A stretch of 64,000 nt of DNA from JAEUIT01 sp046350495 (GCA_046350495.1 JAXMAE010000001.1:2232001-2296000); one strand, 5' to 3'. Numbered from the stretch's first letter, positions 26,818 through 35,790 are shown. Numbers and translations are program-made. Notes: a model not told the origin generated them from the sequence alone.

Positions 26818-27216
26818 ATGGCACTGCAAGACCTGACAGCCGACATGCTGACCCGGATTCGCAACGGAGTCCGGAACCGCGAGAAGATGGTCATCTGCCT
26901 CAGCAACAAGCTGAACCGCGGCGTGGCCAAGGTCCTCAAGGATGAAGGATTCATCCGGGACTTCGAGCTCGTGAGCGATGGCCGCCAAGGCCTGATCCGC
27001 GTCCACCTGAAGTACGGGCAGCGCGGCGAGCTCCTGATCAACAAGCTTGATCGCGTCTCCAAGGTCGGTTGCCGCGTGTATCGCGGCGTCGACGCGCTTC
27101 CGCGGCCGTTGCAGGGCCTCGGCATCGCGATCGTCTCGACCAGCAAGGGCGTGATGAGCGATCGGCAGTGCCGCGCTGAGAACATTGGCGGCGAGGTGGT
27201 GGCCGAGGTCTTCTGA
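26818..27216 (+). CDS. rpsH: 30S ribosomal protein S8
   Basis: 132 aa. DMLTRIRNGVRNREKMV, VLKDEGFIRDFE and the C-terminal GIAIVSTSKGVMSDRQCR then GGEVVAEVF. In other bacteria S8 regulates the spc operon. ATG 26818 matches the family start; the in-frame ATG at 26803 would add five residues. Confidence 0.96.
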   Translation: MALQDLTADMLTRIRNGVRNREKMVICLSNKLNRGVAKVLKDEGFIRDFELVSDGRQGLIRVHLKYGQRGELLINKLDRVSKVGCRVYRGVDALPRPLQGLGIAIVSTSKGVMSDRQCRAENIGGEVVAEVF

Positions 27217-27379
27217 CCTTGGAGGATGGGTTGTGCGGCGACGTGTCGCACGACGGTTTCGAATGAATTGCGTTGCTGCGGTTCACGCAGCGTGGCTGGA
27301 ATCGGATCACGACCGGACTCGACCGAACTTCGCGGCAGCGCGGGCACGAGCGACGCCGGAGAACACAGAGGACACCACG

Positions 27380-27937
27380 ATGTCACGTATCGGAAAGAAG
27401 CCCGTGATGGTCCCCGGAGGCGTGAAGGTCGCGCTGAATCCGGGCGCACGGACGATCGAGGTCACCGGACCCAAGGGAACCGTGAAGGGATCCTGGCGGT
27501 CGGAGGTCTCGGTGACTTGGACGGAGAGCGAGAAGAAAATCGTCGTCTCCACGGACATGGCCAAGCTCGACGAAGGCAATCGTCGCGCCTACTGGGGAAT
27601 GACGCGCGCTCTGATCCAGAACATGGTCAACGGAGTGACGTCGGGTTACGAGAGGACGCTCGAGATCAACGGCGTGGGTTGGGGCGCGAAGGTCCAGGGC
27701 AAGGAGGTCGTCCTGTCGCTGGGCTACTGCGACGAGATCCACCTCCCGATCCCGGCAGGCGTCAAGGTCGAAGTCAACAGCAATCAGGTGAAGATCTTCG
27801 GCGCCGACAAGCAGGTGGTCGGCGAGCTCGCGGCCCGCATCCGCGCCCAGCGCAAGCCCGAGCCCTACAACGGCAAGGGCGTGAAGTACTCCGACGAGAC
27901 GATCATCCGCAAGCAAGGCAAGGCGTTCGGTTCGTAA
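27380..27937 (+). CDS. rplF: 50S ribosomal protein L6
   Basis: 185 aa. MSRIGKKPVMVPGGVKV, GVTSGYERTLEINGVGW and RKPEPYNGKGVKYSDETI are diagnostic. The 163-bp spacer before it holds no recognisable gene. Confidence 0.96.
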   Translation: MSRIGKKPVMVPGGVKVALNPGARTIEVTGPKGTVKGSWRSEVSVTWTESEKKIVVSTDMAKLDEGNRRAYWGMTRALIQNMVNGVTSGYERTLEINGVGWGAKVQGKEVVLSLGYCDEIHLPIPAGVKVEVNSNQVKIFGADKQVVGELAARIRAQRKPEPYNGKGVKYSDETIIRKQGKAFGS

Positions 27938-27984
27938 GGCGTCTCTCGCGCCGCACCCGCTCGCAGTCACCAAGGACCAATCCC

Positions 27985-28344
27985 ATGAAGCGCCTCGAGA
28001 TCAAGAACGCCCGCCGCACCCGCCGCAAGGCCGGAGTCCGCAAGCGGATTCTCGGTGTTCCGAGTCGACCTCGGCTCACCGTCTATCGATCGCTCGATCA
28101 CATCTACGCCCAAGTCATCGACGACCTGAAGGGCCACACGCTGGCGTCGGCGTCGAGCCGCGACAAGGGCTTCAAGTCCGACGGCGACAAGAAGGCCACG
28201 GCCAGCGCGGTCGGCAAGGCGCTCGCGGCGCGGGCGATCGAGGCCGGCGTCAAGGACGTCGTCTTCGACCGCAACGGCTTCCGCTATCACGGTCGCGTCA
28301 AGGCACTCGCCGACGGGGCTCGCGAGGGCGGCCTCAAGTTCTGA
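27985..28344 (+). CDS. rplR: 50S ribosomal protein L18
   Basis: 119 aa. RKAGVRKRILGVPSRPRLTV, YRSLDHIYAQVIDD and VFDRNGFRYHGRVKALADG-like end. Binds 5S rRNA with L5. ATG 27985 follows CAAGGACCAATCCC. Confidence 0.96.
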   Translation: MKRLEIKNARRTRRKAGVRKRILGVPSRPRLTVYRSLDHIYAQVIDDLKGHTLASASSRDKGFKSDGDKKATASAVGKALAARAIEAGVKDVVFDRNGFRYHGRVKALADGAREGGLKF

Positions 28345-28453
28345 TTGTCCTCGACCCAACGTCTGCATAGCACCACGAGACAGCAGTTCCAGCGAGTGTC
28401 TGCACTCCACGTCCGATCGACGAACGCAGCCTCGGCATCACTGAGAGATCACC

Positions 28454-29176
28454 ATGGCAGAGTTTCTTGACGAATCCTCCACGCTTCAATCAACCACGGT
28501 CGGCGTGTATCGCACGTCGTCGACGGTGAAGGGTGGTCGTCGCTTCAGCTTCGGCGCGCTCGTCGTCGTCGGCGATCGCCACGGCAAGGTCGGCATCGGG
28601 TACGCGAAGGCGAACCAGGTGCCGCAGGGGATCGAGAAGGCCCAGAAGGAAGCGAAGCGCAAGATGCGTCCCTTCCCCCTTCAGGGCAAGACGATTCCGC
28701 ACATGGTGACGGCGAACTTCGGCGCGACGACGGTGCGTCTCGTTCCGGCGTCGCCGGGTACGGGCGTCATCGCTGGCGCTCCGGTTCGCGCCGTGCTCGA
28801 GATGCTCGGCGTGCAGGACTGCCTCACGAAGTGCTACGGCTCGAGCAATGCGAAGAACGTCGTGAAGGCGACGCTCTCGGCGCTCGAGCGGCTCCGTACT
28901 CGCGAGAAGGTCGAGGAGCTGCTCGGCCACTCGCTCCCCGAAACCACGGTCGAAGAAGGCATCAAGCGCGGAATGGCGTTCATGCCGCAGGTCAAGGCGG
29001 GGGAGAAGGCTCAGGCTCCGGTCAACACGGTCGGCGAGGAACGCGGCGGTCGTGGTGGACGCGGCGGCCCCGGCGGCGGTCGCGGCGGTCCGGGTGGAGG
29101 TCGCGGCGGTCGCGGCCGTCGAAGCGACGAACCGAGTGCGCCGAGCGCGCCGAGCGCGGGCGAGAACAAGGCCTAA
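28454..29176 (+). CDS. rpsE: 30S ribosomal protein S5 with Arg/Gly-rich tail
   Basis: 240 aa, against a usual 165-205. Double-stranded RNA-binding N-domain with TSSTVKGGRRFSFGALVVVG; C-domain with ASPGTGVIAGAPVRAVLEM and DCLTKCYGSSNAKNVVKATL. From about residue 195 there is an RGG-type tail (GGRGGRGG, GGGRGGRGRR) and then a Pro/Ser/Ala end. This tail is not part of the family core. rpmD, usually next, is absent. Confidence 0.95.
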   Translation: MAEFLDESSTLQSTTVGVYRTSSTVKGGRRFSFGALVVVGDRHGKVGIGYAKANQVPQGIEKAQKEAKRKMRPFPLQGKTIPHMVTANFGATTVRLVPASPGTGVIAGAPVRAVLEMLGVQDCLTKCYGSSNAKNVVKATLSALERLRTREKVEELLGHSLPETTVEEGIKRGMAFMPQVKAGEKAQAPVNTVGEERGGRGGRGGPGGGRGGPGGGRGGRGRRSDEPSAPSAPSAGENKA

Positions 29177-29266
29177 CCCATCGGTGATTGTCCGCACGCT
29201 CCACGAAGTGCGGAGGTCCCCTCGGGCGCGTCGATCGCACGATCGGGCGCCAAGGAGAAAACAGCC

Positions 29267-29815
29267 ATGATGATTCACGAGATCACCGAGAAGGTCGGCA
29301 GCCACAAGCTTCGCAAGCGCGTCGGTCGCGGCGAAGGCAGCGGCCACGGCGGCACGTCGGGCAAGGGACACAAGGGTGCGCTCAGCCGAGCCGGCTGGAA
29401 CAGCCGTCCTTCCTATGCAGGCGGTGCCACGCCGTTCGCCCGCCGGTTCCCGAAGCGCGGCTTCAGCAACACGGGCTTCCGCAGCCTCTTCCACATCGTC
29501 AACCTCAAGGCGATCGAGCTCGCGTACGAGTCCGGCGAGACCGTCGACGTCGAGTCGTTGGCGAAGAAGGGCCTCGTGCGCGACACGCTCTTGCCGTTGA
29601 AGGTGCTGGCTGAAGGTGACCTGACCAAGAAGGTCACGGTCCATGCGGCTCGCTTCTCCGCGCAGGCGAAGGCGAAGATCGAGAAGGCCGGCGGTGTCGC
29701 GACGCTCCTTCCGGAGATCGATCGCGCAGCGCAGTGGAAGGCCAAGCGCGGAAGCGTGAAGAAGGCCGCGAAGGCCGGAGCAGGAGCGTCGGCCAAGTCG
29801 ACCGGCAAGAAGTAA
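29267..29815 (+). CDS. rplO: 50S ribosomal protein L15
   Basis: 182 aa. RKRVGRGEGSGHGGTSGKGH, then GGATPFARRFPKRGFSN, are typical. The last 25 residues form a Lys/Ala tail. ATG 29267 or the adjacent ATG 29270 could be the start; AAGGAG is upstream. Confidence 0.95.
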   Translation: MMIHEITEKVGSHKLRKRVGRGEGSGHGGTSGKGHKGALSRAGWNSRPSYAGGATPFARRFPKRGFSNTGFRSLFHIVNLKAIELAYESGETVDVESLAKKGLVRDTLLPLKVLAEGDLTKKVTVHAARFSAQAKAKIEKAGGVATLLPEIDRAAQWKAKRGSVKKAAKAGAGASAKSTGKK

Positions 29816-29828
29816 GAAGAGCAGAGTT

Positions 29829-29857
29829 GCGGCGGTCGCCCGCGTGACGATCGCCGC
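29829..29857 (+). terminator. Hairpin after rplO with T-rich flank
   Basis: Arms 29829-29838 and 29848-29857 pair over 10 bp (one G-T) around a 9-base loop and are followed by TTCGAGTTTT. This could terminate or attenuate transcription before secY. Confidence 0.45.
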
Positions 29858-29869
29858 TTCGAGTTTTCA

Positions 29870-29899
29870 GGGGCGTCATCCCATCGGAACTGACGCCCC
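29870..29899 (+). promoter_or_regulatory. Second hairpin in the secY leader
   Basis: Arms 29870-29878 and 29891-29899 are a perfect 9-bp inverted repeat (GGGGCGTCA) with a 12-base loop, 37 bases before secY. No T-run. Possible leader regulatory structure. Confidence 0.4.
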
Positions 29900-29935
29900 A
29901 GCGCCTTGCGGGACCCGCCTCGCGGTGGGCAATGC

Positions 29936-31366
29936 ATGTTTCAGGCTTTCGCCAACATCTTCCGAATCGCCGACCTGAGATCTCGCGTGCTCTTCACGCT
30001 GGGTCTCTTGGCCATTTATCGAATTGGCTTCTGGATTCCGCTGCCCGGCGTAGATCAGGCCCAGCTCGCGAAGCAGGCCGAGAAGGCCACCCAAGGTTTG
30101 GGTGGCTTCGGTCGTCTCCTCGAGTACGCGTCGATCTTCTCCGGCGGCTCGCTTTCGCACTCGACGCTGTTCGGCCTGGGCATCATGCCCTACATCACCG
30201 CGTCGATCGTCTTCCAGCTCCTGCAGTCGGTGTATCCGCCGCTTCAGGAGCTGAAGAAGGAAGGCGCTTCGGGTCAGCAGAAGATCGCCGAGTGGACGCG
30301 CTACGCCACCGTCGGTCTCTGCATCATCCAAGGCATCATGTGGCTGGTGTTCCTTCGTGACACCGGCCTCGTTCAGCCGCACTTCCAGCGCGGCGCCAAC
30401 CTGTTCATCTTCTTCGCCGCAGGCGCCACCGGCATGACCGCCGGCAGCCTGTTCATGATGTGGCTCGGCGAGCAGATCGACAAATACGGCATCGGCAACG
30501 GCGTGTCGCTGATCCTGACCGTCGGCATCCTTGCCCGCATGCCGGACGCGGTGAAGTGGGTCATCCAGAACTTCGAGCCCAGCCAGCAGGCGGAAGGCGG
30601 AGCCGGAAAGCTCGGCGTCGCCGGTCTCCTCCTCCTCGTGTGCGGCTTCATCTTCGTTGTTGCGGGGGCGATTCTCATCACGGTCGCACAGCGGCGCATT
30701 CCGATCCAGCAGGCGAAGCACACCCGCGGTCGCAAGGTCTTCGGCGGACAGAAGCACTACCTGCCGCTGCGCCTCAATCACGCGGGCGTGATGCCGATCA
30801 TCTTCGCGAGTTCGCTGATGATCTTCCCGTCGATGATCTTCGGTTGGATCAACACGCGTGCGACCGGTCCGGACTCGGGCGCTCCGATGTGGCTGCAGGA
30901 GACGACGACCTTCTTCGCCGTCAACTTCCAGAACGGCCAGTTCCCGTACATCCTCTGCGAAGTCGTCCTGATCTACTTCTTCAGTTACTTCTGGACCACG
31001 GTCCAGTTCAGCCCGGACGAGATGTCCAAGCAGTTGAAGGAGCACGGCTCCTTCATTCCGGGGCACCGGCCGGGCCCGCGAACGGCTGACTATCTCGAAC
31101 AGGTGATGGAGCGCATTACGTTCGTCGGCGCCGGATTCCTCGCGGTGATCGCCGTGATCCCGACGCTCGTCAGCCACTACATGGGCATTCCCTACAACGT
31201 CTCGCAGTTCCTCGGCGGCACGGGGCTCCTGATCGTCGTGAGCGTCGGACTCGATCTGATCCAGCGCATCGAGGCCAACCTGCTCATGCGCAACTACTCG
31301 GGCTTCCTTTCCACCGGCGGCGGCGACACTCGAGCGCCGCGCATCCGCAGTGCACGCAGCGGCTGA
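29936..31366 (+). CDS. secY: Preprotein translocase subunit SecY
   Basis: 476 aa. Ten hydrophobic segments, beginning with LRSRVLFTLGLLAIYRIGFW. Conserved cytoplasmic loops are GIGNGVSLIL and the AQRRIPIQQAKHTRGRKVFG stretch, and the family motif PGHRPGPRTADYLEQVMERI is present near the end. Forms the protein-conducting channel with SecE and SecG. ATG 29936 chosen because it matches the family start; an earlier in-frame start overlaps the leader hairpin. Confidence 0.97.
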   Translation: MFQAFANIFRIADLRSRVLFTLGLLAIYRIGFWIPLPGVDQAQLAKQAEKATQGLGGFGRLLEYASIFSGGSLSHSTLFGLGIMPYITASIVFQLLQSVYPPLQELKKEGASGQQKIAEWTRYATVGLCIIQGIMWLVFLRDTGLVQPHFQRGANLFIFFAAGATGMTAGSLFMMWLGEQIDKYGIGNGVSLILTVGILARMPDAVKWVIQNFEPSQQAEGGAGKLGVAGLLLLVCGFIFVVAGAILITVAQRRIPIQQAKHTRGRKVFGGQKHYLPLRLNHAGVMPIIFASSLMIFPSMIFGWINTRATGPDSGAPMWLQETTTFFAVNFQNGQFPYILCEVVLIYFFSYFWTTVQFSPDEMSKQLKEHGSFIPGHRPGPRTADYLEQVMERITFVGAGFLAVIAVIPTLVSHYMGIPYNVSQFLGGTGLLIVVSVGLDLIQRIEANLLMRNYSGFLSTGGGDTRAPRIRSARSG

Positions 31367-31383
31367 TCGCCGAACTCCCTGGC

Positions 31384-32328
31384 ATGTCGCAACACTCGAC
31401 CACCAACCTCGATCCCCGCCGCGTCTCGACGCGGTCTGCAGGAGCCCGCCCCGGGCTTCGCGGCGATCGCGCGCGGTCGGGTGCGGGACCGATCTCGCTT
31501 CGGGCGCCGACCGAGCTCGCGGCGATGCGCCGGGCTGGCGAAGTGTTGCACGCGGCGCTCGACGCGGCCGCGGATGCGTGTGTCGTCGGGGCGACGACCG
31601 CCGCAATCGATGCCGCGGCGATGTCGGTGATTCGCAACGCGGGCGCCGAAGCGCTCTTCCGCGACTACCCGTCGCCTGATCCTGACGTCGCGCCGTTTCC
31701 GGCGTGCTGCTGCGTCAGCGTGAACGACGAGATCGTGCACGGCATCCCCGGGAAACGCGTCGTCCGCAACGGCGATGTCGTGTCGATCGACTGCGGCGTG
31801 CGACTTGACGGCTGGTGCGCCGACGCGGCGTTGACGGTTCCTGTGGGCCGTGTCGCCGACGAGGTCATCGGACTGATCGAGTGCGCCCAGTTCATGCTCG
31901 CCGCCGCGGTTCGCGCAGCCCGACCGGGCGCGCGGTGGAGTGACATCGCCGGTGAGATGCAGTCGATGGCGCTTGAGCGCGGCCACGGCATCGTGGTCGA
32001 GTACGTCGGCCACGGCATCGGCCGAGAGTTGCACGAGAAGCCGCAGGTGCCGAACTGCCTGAGCCCGGATTTCCTCGCCCATGGCGACTTCACGCTTCGC
32101 CCGGGCATGGTTCTCGCGATCGAACCCATGCTCACGCTGGTGGGCGCGGGGGTCGATGCGGCGGGATTCCCCATCGGCGTCGCGACGAATCGGCTGAGCG
32201 ACGGCTGGACCGTCGTGAGCGCCGACGGCTCGCCCGCCGTACACGTTGAACACACCGTGGCGATCACGCGTCGAGGCTGCGACGTGCTGACGCTCGGACG
32301 CCAACCCATCAAGATTCACGCAGCCTGA
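31384..32328 (+). CDS. map: Methionine aminopeptidase, type I
   Basis: 314 aa. Removes N-terminal Met from nascent proteins. All five metal ligands are present: Asp in VVSIDCG and in CADAALT, His in YVGHGIGRELHEKP, Glu in AIEPM and in HVEHT. About 40 residues of Arg/Ser-rich sequence precede the catalytic domain; the true start could be at a later codon. The adk gene often found between secY and map is absent. Confidence 0.95.
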   Translation: MSQHSTTNLDPRRVSTRSAGARPGLRGDRARSGAGPISLRAPTELAAMRRAGEVLHAALDAAADACVVGATTAAIDAAAMSVIRNAGAEALFRDYPSPDPDVAPFPACCCVSVNDEIVHGIPGKRVVRNGDVVSIDCGVRLDGWCADAALTVPVGRVADEVIGLIECAQFMLAAAVRAARPGARWSDIAGEMQSMALERGHGIVVEYVGHGIGRELHEKPQVPNCLSPDFLAHGDFTLRPGMVLAIEPMLTLVGAGVDAAGFPIGVATNRLSDGWTVVSADGSPAVHVEHTVAITRRGCDVLTLGRQPIKIHAA

Positions 32329-32392
32329 CGCTCCGTCCCGCTTGGACGATCCGACCACTTCGACGACACCGACCGACCACGAATGCCGCCAT

Positions 32393-32608
32393 ATGCCTAA
32401 GGAAGAGAAGATCACCCTCGACGCTGAAGTCACCGAAGCGCTGCCCGATGCGATGTTCAAGGTGCGCCTTCAGAACGATCAGGAGATCCTCGCGTACGTG
32501 AGCGGCAAGATGCGCAAGTTCTTCATCCGCATCCTTCCCGGCGATCGAGTGACCATCGAGATCAGTCCGTACGACATGACCAAGGGCCGAATCGTTTATC
32601 GATACTGA
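32393..32608 (+). CDS. infA: Translation initiation factor IF-1
   Basis: 71 aa, the exact family length. Reads MPKEEKITLDAEVTEALPDA then KVRLQNDQEILAYVSGKMRK and ILPGDRV.IEISPYD. ATG 32393 is chosen over an in-frame TTG at 32342 for length and homology. Confidence 0.97.
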   Translation: MPKEEKITLDAEVTEALPDAMFKVRLQNDQEILAYVSGKMRKFFIRILPGDRVTIEISPYDMTKGRIVYRY

Positions 32609-32704
32609 CCGACCCGATTGCCAGAATCCAGCCCCGCCACGTTTCATCCGGTCAGACCAGCGATCCAGACCAAGCAGACCAAGCCAGACCAAGAAGGTGA
32701 TCCC

Positions 32705-32821
32705 ATGAAGGTTCGTTCCAGCATCAAGCGCCTCACCAAGGACTGCCAGATCGTCGTCCGCAAGGGGAAGCGCTTCGTCATCAACAAGAAGAACCCGCGA
32801 CTGAAGCAGCGGCAAGGCTGA
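32705..32821 (+). CDS. rpmJ: 50S ribosomal protein L36, zinc site lost
   Basis: 38 aa. Colinear with L36 (MKVRSSIKRL, RKGKRFVI, NPRLKQRQG). Of the usual zinc ligands Cys-Cys-Cys-His only Cys14 remains; the others are Thr11, Asn27 and Leu33. The spacer before it has three copies of CAGACCAAG (32666-32693) just ahead of the AAGGTG ribosome-binding site. Confidence 0.96.
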   Translation: MKVRSSIKRLTKDCQIVVRKGKRFVINKKNPRLKQRQG

Positions 32822-33004
32822 CGGCCTGCGGTACGATGCTCGATCCCCCGAGAACCGCGGGGACGGGCACTCGCACCGCGGCGTCCTCGCCCCTGGCGAT
32901 ACTTGCCCGCAACCCCGTCCGAGTCTCCGTCCAAGTCTCCGCCCGACTGTCCAGCGTTCCGCCTGCAAGCTCGTCTTGCACCTTGATCCAGAGAGCACCC
33001 GACC

Positions 33005-33382
33005 ATGCCACGCATCGCCGGCATCGACCTGCCTGAGAAGAAGAAGATCCTCTTCGCCCTCCAGTACGTCCACGGCATCGGCCCGAAGATCGCGGCCGAC
33101 ATTCTTCGCCAGGCCGGGATCGATCCGGATCGTCGCGCGCATCAGCTCGACGACAAGGAGCTCTCGACCATCTCGACGCTCATTGACCAGAACTACGTGG
33201 TCGAGGGTGCGCTGCGACGTCAGCTCCAGCAGGACATCCAGCGCCTGAAGGAGATCAAGTGCTACCGCGGCGAGCGGCATCGGAAGGGACTGCCGGTGCG
33301 CGGCCAGCGCACGCGTTCCAACGCTCGTACCCGCAAGGGCCGCAAGAAGACCGTCGCCGGCAAGAAGGGCGTCAAGGGCTAA
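33005..33382 (+). CDS. rpsM: 30S ribosomal protein S13
   Basis: 125 aa. MPRIAGIDLPEKKKILFALQ, YVHGIGPKIAADIL and GERHRKGLPVRGQRTRSNA. The Lys-rich end is normal. A 183-bp spacer separates it from rpmJ; a TACGAT at 32832 could be a weak internal -10, without a -35. Confidence 0.97.
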   Translation: MPRIAGIDLPEKKKILFALQYVHGIGPKIAADILRQAGIDPDRRAHQLDDKELSTISTLIDQNYVVEGALRRQLQQDIQRLKEIKCYRGERHRKGLPVRGQRTRSNARTRKGRKKTVAGKKGVKG

Positions 33383-33442
33383 GCCTCACGCTGCGAGATC
33401 AGCACTCGCGCGACATTGCGCGACCACTCGAACGAGAACACC

Positions 33443-33847
33443 ATGTCGACTCCCACAACTGCCGCTGCAGACAAAGGCCCGAAGAAGAAGATCCGCAAGA
33501 ACGTGATCAAGGGCATCGCGCACGTCAACGCGACCTTCAACAACACCATCATCACGATGACCGACGTGAACGGCGAAGTCCTGTGCTGGGACTCCGCGGG
33601 CACCGTCGGGTTCAAGGGGGCGCGTAAGTCGACGCCGTTCGCGGCGTCTCGCGCGAGCGAGAAGTGTGCGAACAAGGCCCGCCGCCTCGGCATGAAGGAG
33701 TGCGAGGTTCGCGTGCGTGGTCCGGGCCCCGGCCGCGAGAGCGCCATCACGGCCCTCCAGGCAAACGGGATCAAGGTCACGGCGATCGAAGATCACACCC
33801 CGATTCCTTTCAACGGCTGCCGGCCGCCGAAGAAGCGTCGCGTCTAA
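33443..33847 (+). CDS. rpsK: 30S ribosomal protein S11
   Basis: 134 aa. GIAHVNATFNNTIITMTDVN, GFKGARKSTPFAA and TPIPFNGCRPPKKRRV. ATG 33443 gives the normal N-terminus; the in-frame GTG-type start at 33416 would only add nine residues. rpsD, usually next, is missing. Confidence 0.97.
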   Translation: MSTPTTAAADKGPKKKIRKNVIKGIAHVNATFNNTIITMTDVNGEVLCWDSAGTVGFKGARKSTPFAASRASEKCANKARRLGMKECEVRVRGPGPGRESAITALQANGIKVTAIEDHTPIPFNGCRPPKKRRV

Positions 33848-34045
33848 CCGACTTTCCCCGTCGCGCGCGCGACAGCGCCCGCGGCGGTTTTCAACGTTTC
33901 CGTCGCACAGCAGGTCCCCCGCACGCCGGCAGGTTTGGGGAGTATCCGATAGGCGACGGTGCTTCGAAGCTTCGACCGGAGGTCCGCGGACTCGTCCGCC
34001 CCGAACCGTCGGAGATCCCCTGCCGGACCGTCAGGAGTCTCAGTC

Positions 34046-35059
34046 ATGCACGTTCGTTGGCGCGGTCTTGAACTGCCCGCAAAGGTCATCGTCGATCCGC
34101 AGTCCCGGTCGAACACGTTCGCGCGATTCATCGCCGAGCCGTTCGAGCGTGGCTTCGGCATCACCGTGGGTAACAGCCTTCGGCGCATCCTCCTCTCGAG
34201 CCTCGAGGGCTCGGCGATCACCAAGGCCTCGATCAAGAGCCAGGGCAAGCAGGTCACGCACGAGTTCTCGACGATCCCCGGCGTGCTTGAGGACGTCACC
34301 GACATCCTCCTGAACATCAAGGGTCTGATCGTCAGCATGGAAGGCGACGAAGAGAAGCGCCTCCGCTTGGCTGCCGAAGGTCCCGGCGACGTCACCGCCG
34401 AGCTCATCGAAGGCGATGCCAGCGTCACGATCCACAACCCCGAGAAGCTGATCGCGACCCTCACCGACGCCGTCGACTTCGAGTGCGAGTTCGTCGTCAA
34501 GAAGGGTCGTGGCTACGAGCCCGCGAGCGAGCAGTACTCGCGCGATATCGAGCAGGTCATCGGCGAGATCCCGATCGACGCGATCTTCTCCCCGGTGCAG
34601 CGTGTTCGCTACGCGTGCGAGGACACCCGCGTTGGCCAGCGGACGAACTACCAGAAGCTGATCCTCGACGTCTGGACCGACGGCACCGTCACTCCCGAGA
34701 TGGCCGTCGTCGAAGCCGCGAAGATCATGCGGAAGCATCTCAACCCGTTCGTGCAGTTCGATTCGCTCGGAGCGGCGACCGTCGCCCCCGAGGTGCAGAT
34801 CCGCACGTCGACCGACGAGGAGCTCTTCCGCAAGCTGTCGATGCCGGTGACGGCACTCGAACTGTCGGTTCGCGCGTCCAACTGCCTCGAAAGCGCGAAG
34901 ATCGCCACCGTCGCCGAACTCGTCACCAAGACCGAAGACGATCTCCTCGGCGTCCGCTCGTTCGGCAAGACGTCGCTCCGTGAAGTCAAGAGTGTTCTCG
35001 AATCGATGGGCCTGACGCTGGGCATGCAACTGCCCGACGGCTACGTCCTCGGCGCCTGA
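34046..35059 (+). CDS. rpoA: DNA-directed RNA polymerase subunit alpha
   Basis: 337 aa. N-terminal dimerisation domain with ERGFGITVGNSLRRILLSSL and VTHEFSTIPGVLEDVTDI; C-terminal DNA-binding domain with LELSVRASNCLESAKI, the VRSFGKTSLREVKSVLESMG helix. CAGGAG precedes ATG 34046. The 198-bp spacer upstream contains two palindromes (GTCGCGCGCGCGAC near 33863 and TCGAAGCTTCGA near 33966). Confidence 0.97.
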   Translation: MHVRWRGLELPAKVIVDPQSRSNTFARFIAEPFERGFGITVGNSLRRILLSSLEGSAITKASIKSQGKQVTHEFSTIPGVLEDVTDILLNIKGLIVSMEGDEEKRLRLAAEGPGDVTAELIEGDASVTIHNPEKLIATLTDAVDFECEFVVKKGRGYEPASEQYSRDIEQVIGEIPIDAIFSPVQRVRYACEDTRVGQRTNYQKLILDVWTDGTVTPEMAVVEAAKIMRKHLNPFVQFDSLGAATVAPEVQIRTSTDEELFRKLSMPVTALELSVRASNCLESAKIATVAELVTKTEDDLLGVRSFGKTSLREVKSVLESMGLTLGMQLPDGYVLGA

Positions 35060-35133
35060 TCGCCGCCATCCGTACGGCCCGCGCGTGAGCGTCGGCCGGT
35101 GAAGTCCAGAATCGTCCCGCGAAGGAAATTCCG

Positions 35134-35712
35134 ATGCGTCACCGTATCTTCGGCAAGCAACTCAGCGTCAAGAGCGATCATCGCCGGGCGATGCTCCGCA
35201 ACCTCGCCGCCGGTCTCTTCGAGCACGGCCAGATCGAAACGACTCTTCCGAAGGCGAAGGCGGTCCAGCGCTATGTCGAGCGCATCATCACGATCGCACG
35301 CACCAAGAGCCTGGCCACGCGTCGCCAGATCACCTCGAAGCTGACCGACCGTCGCGTGTTCGCGTGGGTCGCGTACGACTCGGTGCCCGAGGCACGAAAG
35401 TCGTCGCCTCACTGGGACATGCCGACCGCGAGCGACATCGAATTCAACCGCTACGGCGAACTCCGCAAGTCGCCGCGGCTGGTCGAGCACATCCTGTCGA
35501 AGGTCGGTCCGCTCTTCAAGGATCGTCCGGGTGGCTACACCCGGATCGTCAAGCTCGACAAGCACCGCCTCGGCGACGGCAGCGATCTCGTCGTGCTGCA
35601 GCTCGTCGGCAAGGAAGACGGCCCGCAGGTGAGCGGTCGCAAGTCGAATCGACGCGCGACCGCCGACAAGCGGACCGCCTACGCGGCAAAGGTGCGCAAG
35701 ACGACCGCGTGA
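35134..35712 (+). CDS. rplQ: 50S ribosomal protein L17, extended
   Basis: 192 aa against a usual 115-130. The N-terminus is standard (MRHRIFGKQLSVKSDHRRAM, LRNLAAGLFEHGQIETTLPK). An insertion of about 40 residues (around residues 75-120) precedes GPLFKDRPGGYTRIVKLDKH, and a Lys/Arg/Thr-rich tail follows. Last gene of the cluster, followed by a strong hairpin. Confidence 0.95.
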   Translation: MRHRIFGKQLSVKSDHRRAMLRNLAAGLFEHGQIETTLPKAKAVQRYVERIITIARTKSLATRRQITSKLTDRRVFAWVAYDSVPEARKSSPHWDMPTASDIEFNRYGELRKSPRLVEHILSKVGPLFKDRPGGYTRIVKLDKHRLGDGSDLVVLQLVGKEDGPQVSGRKSNRRATADKRTAYAAKVRKTTA

Positions 35713-35742
35713 TTCGCGCGTCCAACACGTTCGCCTGATCAT

Positions 35743-35790
35743 CGACGGGCGAGGCTCATGAGGCGGCTGCCTCGTGATCCTCGCCCGTCG
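35743..35790 (+). terminator. Long hairpin ending the ribosomal cluster
   Basis: Arms 35743-35754 and 35779-35790 pair perfectly over 12 bp; the inside can pair again (ATGAGGC with GCCTCGT). No T-run follows. Position 30 bases after rplQ makes it the likely cluster end. Confidence 0.6.
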
